The position numbers and the translations under genes were made by a program. Positions 55,223-61,057 of a stretch of 64,000 nucleotides of DNA are shown in pieces. The notes under the pieces are model-generated. The model ran no database searches. It saw only the letters and a list, made by a program, of their open reading frames with translations, and had not been told where the DNA came from. Each line of letters begins with the position of its first letter. Within the stretch, counting starts at the first letter, position 1. The stretch is from NCBI RefSeq assembly GCF_900129795.1, contig NZ_FQWW01000008.1:11480-75479 (forward strand), given 5' to 3'. This DNA comes from Flavobacterium sp. CF108 (GTDB lineage: Bacteria; Bacteroidota; Bacteroidia; Flavobacteriales; Flavobacteriaceae).

Positions 55223-55255
55223 AAAAAACCTCAATTTTTTCAAATCGAGGTTTTT
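55223..55255. terminator. Bidirectional terminator between the protease gene and a convergent gene
   Basis: AAAAACCTC and GAGGTTTTT pair around a 14-base A/T-rich interior that can pair further (ATTT with AAAT). T tracts occur on both strands. Confidence 0.7.
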
Positions 55256-55265
55256 ATAAAAAATT

Positions 55266-55499
55266 CTATTCCTTCTCCAAATAAGGATTCAAAACTTCAG
55301 CCAATTCATTCAGCCAAAAAAAGCTGTTTTCTAAATTATCTATTCCGTTTTGAAGGGTTTCATGTTCACGCATAACTCCTAAAGCAAGGATATAATTTAC
55401 CTGCCTTATTGCTTTGGCCATTTCTTGCGGATCAATTTTGTCGTTGAAGAAATTTAGAAGTCTTGTTTCGGTTTCTTTTGAAAATGTGTTTGTTTTCAT
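55266..55499 (-). CDS. 77-aa helical protein of unknown function
   Basis: I choose the ATG at 55497-55499 (MKTNTFSKETETRLL), because 18 more codons upstream would overlap a hairpin-rich leader. The protein is helical throughout (RLLNFFNDKIDPQEMAKAIR, then LENSFFWLNELAEVLNPYL) with no membrane segment. I do not recognise it. The leader contains the structured element at 55528-55603. Confidence 0.6.
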   Translation of the reverse strand: MKTNTFSKETETRLLNFFNDKIDPQEMAKAIRQVNYILALGVMREHETLQNGIDNLENSFFWLNELAEVLNPYLEKE

Positions 55500-55527
55500 A
55501 ATTGTCGTAAAATTAGGAATATAAAAA

Positions 55528-55603
55528 CCCTTGCATGTTAGTGTTCCTAGCACTTACGACAGTGCTTACGGTCGTTTCCGATACCGTACACATAATACAA
55601 GGG
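55528..55603 (-). ncRNA. Structured 76-nt element with terminal stem and U tract
   Basis: On the minus strand CCCTTG and CAAGGG close the element. Inside are a TACGG/CCGTA stem capped by TCG-GAAA-CGA, and a hairpin AGCACT-GTCGTA-AGTGCT. CAAGGG is followed by five U. It lies 28 bases upstream of the 77-aa gene. This could be a small RNA with its own terminator or a leader attenuator. The rest of the 55604-55831 gap shows nothing. Confidence 0.4.
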
Positions 55604-55831
55604 CAAATTTCGTTTAGTTTCAAAGTCGTAATATTTAGGAAAAACAAATATAAGTTAATTTTAAATATTTTCCTACAAAATTAAAACACATTTATTCAAA
55701 TATAATAAAATAATATATGGTATAAAGTTTCTAGCTTTTTAAAAACTAAATATTCCAAAACGCAAAAATAAGGGTTGGACATTATCCGATTTTGGCTTAA
55801 TATTACATCACCAAAAACCAGAAAATATCTT

Positions 55832-56428
55832 ATGAAAAAAATTATTGCTTTACTATTTCTTGTAGTTCTTACTTCATGCGATCAGAATCATTCGAATGAA
55901 AAATTTGAAAAGAAAACAGTCGAAAATAAATATTCATTATCAGTTCCGGAAAATCTTGGCGTTACGACAGAATTGAATGATGAAGCTTCTTTACAATTAC
56001 AGAATCAGTTTGACGAATTTTATATTATTGTAATAGATGAATTAAAAACTGATTTTGTAAATGCTGTTGAAAATAATTTATTAAACACAACACCAGATCT
56101 CGATGGGTATTACAATGCTACTTTGAATAATTTAAAAAAATCTGGTTTAAAAGATTTTAAGCTCTACGATGTACAGAAAAAGAAAATTAATTCCTCAAGT
56201 GCTATTGTTTTTTCAATATCTGGAATTACTGACGGTTTTAACGTTTTTTATCGATTTGCAATTGTACAGGGAAAAGACCGATACTATCAAATCATGTCAT
56301 GGACAGAAGCCAGTAAAGAAAAACAATATACCGAAAGAATGAATAGAATTCTAGATTCTTTTAATGTAGAAGAAGCTGGGTATTCGAAAAGCAAAAACCG
56401 TTTGGCAAAAGACAGAACGAAAAAATAA
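55832..56428 (+). CDS. Lipoprotein of unknown function
   Basis: I choose the ATG at 55832 (MKKIIALLFLVVLTSC) because it gives a textbook lipobox at Cys16. A longer frame starts at TTG. The 198-aa product has an alpha/beta body (YSLSVPENLGVTTELNDEAS, FYIIVIDELKTDF, then AIVFSISGITDGFNVFYRFA and YYQIMSWTEAS) that recalls PsbP-like or DUF1795-like surface domains. I do not assign a family. Its stop overlaps the ATG of the next gene by one base. Confidence 0.7.
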   Translation: MKKIIALLFLVVLTSCDQNHSNEKFEKKTVENKYSLSVPENLGVTTELNDEASLQLQNQFDEFYIIVIDELKTDFVNAVENNLLNTTPDLDGYYNATLNNLKKSGLKDFKLYDVQKKKINSSSAIVFSISGITDGFNVFYRFAIVQGKDRYYQIMSWTEASKEKQYTERMNRILDSFNVEEAGYSKSKNRLAKDRTKK

Positions 56429-57024
56429 TGAGAGAAAACATTCTATTACTTCTTCAAATAATAACTATAGACTTTTTTACAGCCTTTGGTTTATATTCAA
56501 TTCTATATCTAATTGTTTCAATTTTTATAAAGAAACCAATTCTGTACAAAATAGATGAAGAAGCTGTTAAATTTATTTCTTTGGCTGGCGTAATTTATTT
56601 TGCTGTCTGGATAATTGGAATTTTTGTTTTTTATGCAGAAAATAATCCTGAGGAGAAAAGTGATATGCTTAACAGAATGTTCGGGAAATACTGGATTGGA
56701 TTTTGGTCGCAGCCCATTTTATGGTTCGCTCTTACACAATTACTGCGATTTAAAAAAGTCAGCAAAAATGCTTTATTGAGAATCGTATTCAGCTTTTTCC
56801 TTATTTTTTCAATTGAACGATTGATAATATTTACTGTCACTCTTCATCGCGATTATTTACCAAGTTCTTATAGAATGTATAATGATTTGGATATCATTTA
56901 TCCATCAAACTTTTTTCTTGCATTGTTGATGAAAATTATGGTGTTTTTGCTTTTTGTTGGAATATATTATTTAGCAAAAAATCAAATAAAAAAAATTACA
57001 AAAACTAAAAGAATTGAGAATTGA
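56428..57024 (+). CDS. Five-TM membrane protein of unknown function
   Basis: This 198-aa protein has about five hydrophobic helices (about 4-30, 50-68, 88-100, 112-132, 165-188) and a basic C-terminal tail (KNQIKKITKTKRIEN). No motif is recognised. Its ATG overlaps the stop of the lipoprotein gene (TAATG), so the two are expected to be made together. Confidence 0.7.
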   Translation: MRENILLLLQIITIDFFTAFGLYSILYLIVSIFIKKPILYKIDEEAVKFISLAGVIYFAVWIIGIFVFYAENNPEEKSDMLNRMFGKYWIGFWSQPILWFALTQLLRFKKVSKNALLRIVFSFFLIFSIERLIIFTVTLHRDYLPSSYRMYNDLDIIYPSNFFLALLMKIMVFLLFVGIYYLAKNQIKKITKTKRIEN

Positions 57025-57146
57025 ATCCTGTTTAAACATCTTATAAAAAACCTTATTTTAATACAATAAAAACTTTTAAGGGTATAGTAAGTAAAAACCG
57101 CTGTCTTATATTTACAATACTACGCCAAAATTTAAAAGATTTTTAT

Positions 57147-57488
57147 ATGCACAATACCAAAAAAATAACCAAATTATTATCTCAAAAATTCAACTCAAAC
57201 ATCTGTATTCATGGTAGTTTCTTAAAAAGTAAATACACCTCTATACTTGATGCTAATAACGGAACTAATTTTATTACTTCAGATAATCTAATCTATTCCT
57301 TCAAAGATCACGAGCGACATCGGTGGTTTACAGTTATACATTCATTTCATGCAAATGGAAAAGAATATTTTCCAAGTATTGGTGATCATTATACTTTAGA
57401 AAACGGAATACAATATAGTTTTACTACCCAAGACGAAATTGTAGAAATGGCGGTTGCGTATTTCAGTAAACATGTGTCGATAAGTTGA
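57147..57488 (+). CDS. 113-aa protein of unknown function
   Basis: This soluble protein has a mixed alpha/beta pattern and no signal peptide: KLLSQKFNSNICIHGSFLKS, then FKDHERHRWFTVIHSFHANG and YSFTTQDEIVEMAVAYFSKH. I do not recognise the family. It precedes the repeat-rich gap and appears to be transcribed alone, 122 bases after the membrane-protein gene. Confidence 0.55.
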   Translation: MHNTKKITKLLSQKFNSNICIHGSFLKSKYTSILDANNGTNFITSDNLIYSFKDHERHRWFTVIHSFHANGKEYFPSIGDHYTLENGIQYSFTTQDEIVEMAVAYFSKHVSIS

Positions 57489-57549
57489 TTGTGGGGCTTC
57501 GACTTCGCTCAGCCTGACAAGATTGTGGCTTTTTTTATCGTATTACATT

Positions 57550-58640
57550 TTTAAACTGGACTGAAGTCCAGCCCTACAATATGGATCATTCCTTCGGAAT
57601 TTTTGTTTTTCATTTTTGTATCTATTGTTCATGTTATTGACAGTCGCAAGAAAAATGATAAATACATCAAAACAAAATGAAGGAAATCTAAGAAAAGAGC
57701 CAAAGGCTCGGTTAATATTGTAGAGCTGGACTTCAGTCCAGCTCTACAATATGGAGCATTCCTTCGGAATTTTTGTTTTTCATTTTTGTATCTATTGTTC
57801 ATGTTATCGACAGTCACAAGAAAAATGATAAATACATCAAAACAAAATGAAGGAAATCTAAGAAAAGAGCCAAAGGCTCGGTTAATATTGTAGGGCTGGA
57901 CTTCAGTCCAGCTCTACAATATGGAGCATTCCTTCGGAATTTTTGTTTTTCTTTTTTGCATTTATTGTTCATGTTATCTACGGTCTCGAGAAAAATGACA
58001 AATACATCAAAACAAAATGAAGAAAATCTAAGAAAAGAGCCAAAGGCTCGGCCTATATTGTAGGGCTGGACTTCAGTCCAGTTCAAAGCGTAATTATATC
58101 GTTTCTTCGGAATTTTTGTTGCTCAATGACATGAAAAAGAAATCTTTTTCTTTTTTGCATCTATTGTTCATGTTATCTACGGTCGCAAGAAAAACGACAA
58201 ATGCATCAAAACAAAATGAAGAAAAGCTAAAAGAGAGCCAAAGGCTCGGCCTATATTGTAGGGCTGGACTTCAGTCCAGTTCAAAGCGTAATTTGTATGG
58301 GTCGGATTTTAATCTGGTTTAGGGTATAATTTTTATACACCAAATTTCCACATCAATTTAATTCATTTTAAACTGGACTGAAGTCCAGCCCTACAATATG
58401 GATCATTCCTTCGGAATTTTGTTTTTTATTAGATGAAAATAATATCCTTGGCTAGATACTAACTGACAATTCTGTTGGAAATGAAATTTCAAATCGATTC
58501 TCATTATGCAGCCTTTTAGTGTATTGCTTTGTCATTTCTCTAAATGACAAACTACATGTATCGCTCCTACGCAAAAGAGCCAAAGGCTCGATCCATATTG
58601 TAGGGCTGGACTTCAGTCCAGTTCAAACAGAATTATTAAG
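57550..58640. repeat. About 170-bp tandem repeats with CTGGACTTCAGTCCAG palindromes
   Basis: The palindrome CTGGACTTCAGTCCAG (or CTGGACTGAAGTCCAG) recurs near 57556, 57726, 57896, 58066, 58264, 58374 and 58605. The spacing is 170 bp for the first intervals. Other shared pieces are CCCTACAATATGGA, CATTCCTTCGGAATTTTTG, ACATCAAAACAAAATGAAG and the hairpin GAGCCAAAGGCTC. No frame is conserved across units, so the short open frames here are not considered genes. Confidence 0.9.
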
Positions 58641-58714
58641 AACAGATTTCAATCCGGTTTACACGTAATTATTTCATTTATATTTTTGTTTCTTCTGAAA
58701 AAAGATACCTTCTC

Positions 58715-58785
58715 GCCTAGCCCCGATCGAAACGGCATCCTTTTGTGGCGGCGTTCGCCATAAAAGATATAGTGGAGAGCGGGAC
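58715..58785 (+). ncRNA. Structured 70-nt element upstream of the TetR gene
   Basis: A 10-bp stem, TTTTGTGGCG with CGCCATAAAA (58741-58765), sits inside CTAGCCCCGATCGAAACGGC on the left and ATAGTGGAGAGCGGGAC on the right. Their CCCG and CGGG can close the element. The arrangement recurs, as I remember it, in flavobacterial intergenic regions. Orientation and function are not known. The rest of 58786-58940 shows nothing. Confidence 0.35.
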
Positions 58786-58941
58786 AAATGGTCTTAAAAA
58801 CACAAATTTATCTGCTCCTTAAAAAAATCGTAGGATTAAATATTCCAGTAAAATGAAGGCTTAACAAGGGTTTTTAAATCAATCTATGGCACGATAAGAA
58901 AATATTATGACAAATTTATTTCATAATTAGAAAAACCGCCA

Positions 58942-58974
58942 TACATTTGCCTAACAGTGTTAAACAATTTAATA
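58942..58974 (+). promoter_or_regulatory. Promoter -7 element and first TetR operator
   Basis: TACATTTG (58942-58949) matches TAnnTTTG and is followed directly by the 25-bp operator-like sequence (58950-58974), which contains TAACAGTGTTA and CAATTTAATA. The site covers the expected transcription start of the TetR gene, fitting autorepression. Confidence 0.75.
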
Positions 58975-58984
58975 CTCGAATATA

Positions 58985-59578
58985 ATGGCTAGCAAAGATC
59001 GAATTTTAAGACAAAAAGAAGAGACAAGAAATAACATTCTTGGCGCTGCTTATGATATCGTAAAAGATGAAGGCTGGAATGGTTTGAGTATGCGTAAAAT
59101 TGCCGATAGAATCGAATATACTGCTCCTATTATTTATGAATACTTTTCGAATAAGGAAGCAATATTAGAAGAACTGACAGGTAAAGGTTTTATTAAACTG
59201 ACTAAAGAACTACAAGTTGCAATAGATAAGTTTGAAAAACCAGAAGATCAATTAGAAGCCATGTGGATGACTTACTGGGACTTCGCTTTTACAAATACTG
59301 AAATGTACCAACTAATGTTTGGTGTTCAAATGACCTGCTGCGCACAGCGATGTTCGGCTCAAGAGGGACCTTACAAATTATTCACCGGAGTTATTGCTGA
59401 AGTAATGAAAGACAGCAATCCGAGTGAAGATATCATTAAACAAAAATATTTTACTTTCTTTTCTGTTATTCATGGTTTAATCGCCATCAACATCATTAAC
59501 AAAAGTGATATTTTAGAAACAATAAATGCTCAAATTTTGAAAGATGCCATTGGTGGTATCATCAAATCAATACAATAG
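58985..59578 (+). CDS. TetR-family repressor of the efflux operon
   Basis: This 197-aa protein has a TetR helix-turn-helix at the N-terminus (about 12-58: NNILGAAYDIVKDEGWNGLS, then a KIADRIEYTAPIIYEYFSNK segment). A C-terminal all-helical ligand domain follows, with an unusual Cys cluster (QMTCCAQRCSAQEG). It is followed by an adaptor and an RND pump on the same strand, and five copies of one 25-bp sequence surround it. It therefore most likely represses itself and the pump until a toxic compound binds. The Cys cluster may indicate a redox or metal signal. Confidence 0.9.
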   Translation: MASKDRILRQKEETRNNILGAAYDIVKDEGWNGLSMRKIADRIEYTAPIIYEYFSNKEAILEELTGKGFIKLTKELQVAIDKFEKPEDQLEAMWMTYWDFAFTNTEMYQLMFGVQMTCCAQRCSAQEGPYKLFTGVIAEVMKDSNPSEDIIKQKYFTFFSVIHGLIAINIINKSDILETINAQILKDAIGGIIKSIQ

Positions 59579-59595
59579 TTTTTTTTCACGTTTTA

Positions 59596-59815
59596 CTTAA
59601 CAGTGTAAAATAATTTAATTGGATAATATTAAATCCTTTTTTTTATAACGATAACTTAACACTGTTAGAAAATTTAATACAAGTAATATCGAGTTTTTTT
59701 ACTCATTTACTTAACAGTGATAAATAATTTAATTCCCATTTTGCAATAAAATATGGATGGGATTGCTGTATGAAAATTTGCGCACTTTTACTTAACAACG
59801 TTAGATAATTTAATT
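59596..59815 (+). promoter_or_regulatory. Four further TetR operator copies before the efflux operon
   Basis: Near-identical 25-bp sites lie at 59596-59620, 59655-59679, 59710-59734 and 59791-59815. All start CTTAACA, carry a TAACAGTGTTA-like palindrome and end AATTTAAT(T/A). Spacings are 59, 55 and 81 bases. The last site is 78 bases upstream of the chosen adaptor ATG. Confidence 0.75.
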
Positions 59816-59893
59816 TAATTAGATATGAATCCCGAGAATTCCAGAATACCTAAAAATTTAATCCGAGAAAATGTTCAACCAATTAAAACCAAT

Positions 59894-61045
59894 ATGAAAA
59901 TGAAAAATGTAATAATTATAACCAGTTTTGTTCTGGCTTTAGTATTAAGCAGCTGTGGCGATAAAAATCAGGCGCCTACTGCTCCGCCACCTCCGGTTTT
60001 ACCTGTGTTGGCTATAACAAGTGCAAATACAACTACTGATGCTGAATATCCAGCTGCTATACAAGGAACTGTAGATGTTGAAATTCGCCCGCAAGTAAGC
60101 GGAAACCTTGACAGAATTTTTGTTGACGAAGGTGCTTATGTAAGCAAAGGACAAACTTTATTCAAAATAAACGAACGTCCGTTTCGTGAGCAGTTAAACA
60201 ATGCTTTAGCAAGTTTACACGCTGCAGAAGCGGCTTTAATCAACGCTAATTTAGAAGTTGATAAATTGACTCCTTTAGTGCAAAATAAAGTAGTTTCTGA
60301 TTACCAATTGAAAACAGCTAAAGCTTCTCAAAAAATTGCTGCTGCAAATATTGAACAGGCAAAAGCCTTGGTAGGTTCTGCTAAAATTAATTTAGGATAT
60401 ACAAATGTTACGGCTCCAGTTAGCGGATACATAGGAAGATTACCTAAAAAACAAGGAAGTTTAGTTTCTGCTTCTGATGTTGAAGCTTTAACAACTTTAT
60501 CAGATGTTCATGAAGTATTTGCTTATTTCTCTTTAGGCGAAACTGATTTCATCAACTTTAAAGCACAATACGCTGGAAGTTCACTTGGTGATAAAATCAA
60601 AAAATTACCTCCGGTTACTTTGATTTTAGCTGATAACAATGCTTATCCTCAAACCGGAAAAATTGATATGGTTGACGGTCAGTTTGATAAAACTACTGGA
60701 GCAATCACAATTAGAGCGACTTTTCCAAATGCAAACGGAACGTTACGTTCTGGAAACACAGGAAGAATCCGTTTAGGGTTACAACACGACGATGCAATTT
60801 TAGTTCCGCAGTCGGCTACAGTTGAAATGCAGGATAAAGTATTTGTTTTCAGTGTAGGTAAAGACAACAAAGTAACTAAAACGCCTATTACTATTGTGGG
60901 TAAAAGCGGTACCAATTATTTAATTAAAGAAGGTGTAAAAACTGGTGACCAAATCGTGTTAAGCGGTATTGACAAACTTCAGGATGGACAAGCGATCCAG
61001 CCAGAAAAATCAGCAAAAGTTGCCGAAGTAACTAATAAAAAATAA
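59894..61045 (+). CDS. RND efflux periplasmic adaptor (AcrA/MexA-like) lipoprotein
   Basis: I start at the ATG at 59894 (MKMKNVIIITSFVLAL), which puts the lipobox L-S-S-C about 18 residues in. A longer frame from 59825 has 23 unlikely codons. The 383-aa product has a lipoyl-like part (VEIRPQVSGNLDRIFVDEGA), a helical hairpin (AEAALINANLEVDKLTPLV), the second lipoyl half (TNVTAPVSGYIGRLPKKQG), and barrel and membrane-proximal domains (LRSGNTGRIRLGLQHDDAIL). It is 12 bases upstream of the pump gene. Confidence 0.93.
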   Translation: MKMKNVIIITSFVLALVLSSCGDKNQAPTAPPPPVLPVLAITSANTTTDAEYPAAIQGTVDVEIRPQVSGNLDRIFVDEGAYVSKGQTLFKINERPFREQLNNALASLHAAEAALINANLEVDKLTPLVQNKVVSDYQLKTAKASQKIAAANIEQAKALVGSAKINLGYTNVTAPVSGYIGRLPKKQGSLVSASDVEALTTLSDVHEVFAYFSLGETDFINFKAQYAGSSLGDKIKKLPPVTLILADNNAYPQTGKIDMVDGQFDKTTGAITIRATFPNANGTLRSGNTGRIRLGLQHDDAILVPQSATVEMQDKVFVFSVGKDNKVTKTPITIVGKSGTNYLIKEGVKTGDQIVLSGIDKLQDGQAIQPEKSAKVAEVTNKK

Positions 61046-61057
61046 TTCTAAAAGAAA

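Noticed and set aside
57629..58322. Short open frames in the repeat region
   Set aside because: The frames derive from repeat units (RNAPYCRAGLKSS recurring), are not conserved between units, and lack leaders.
57550..58640. CRISPR-like periodic repeats
   Set aside because: The units are about 170 bp with conserved spacers, not short repeats with unique spacers, and no cas gene is near.
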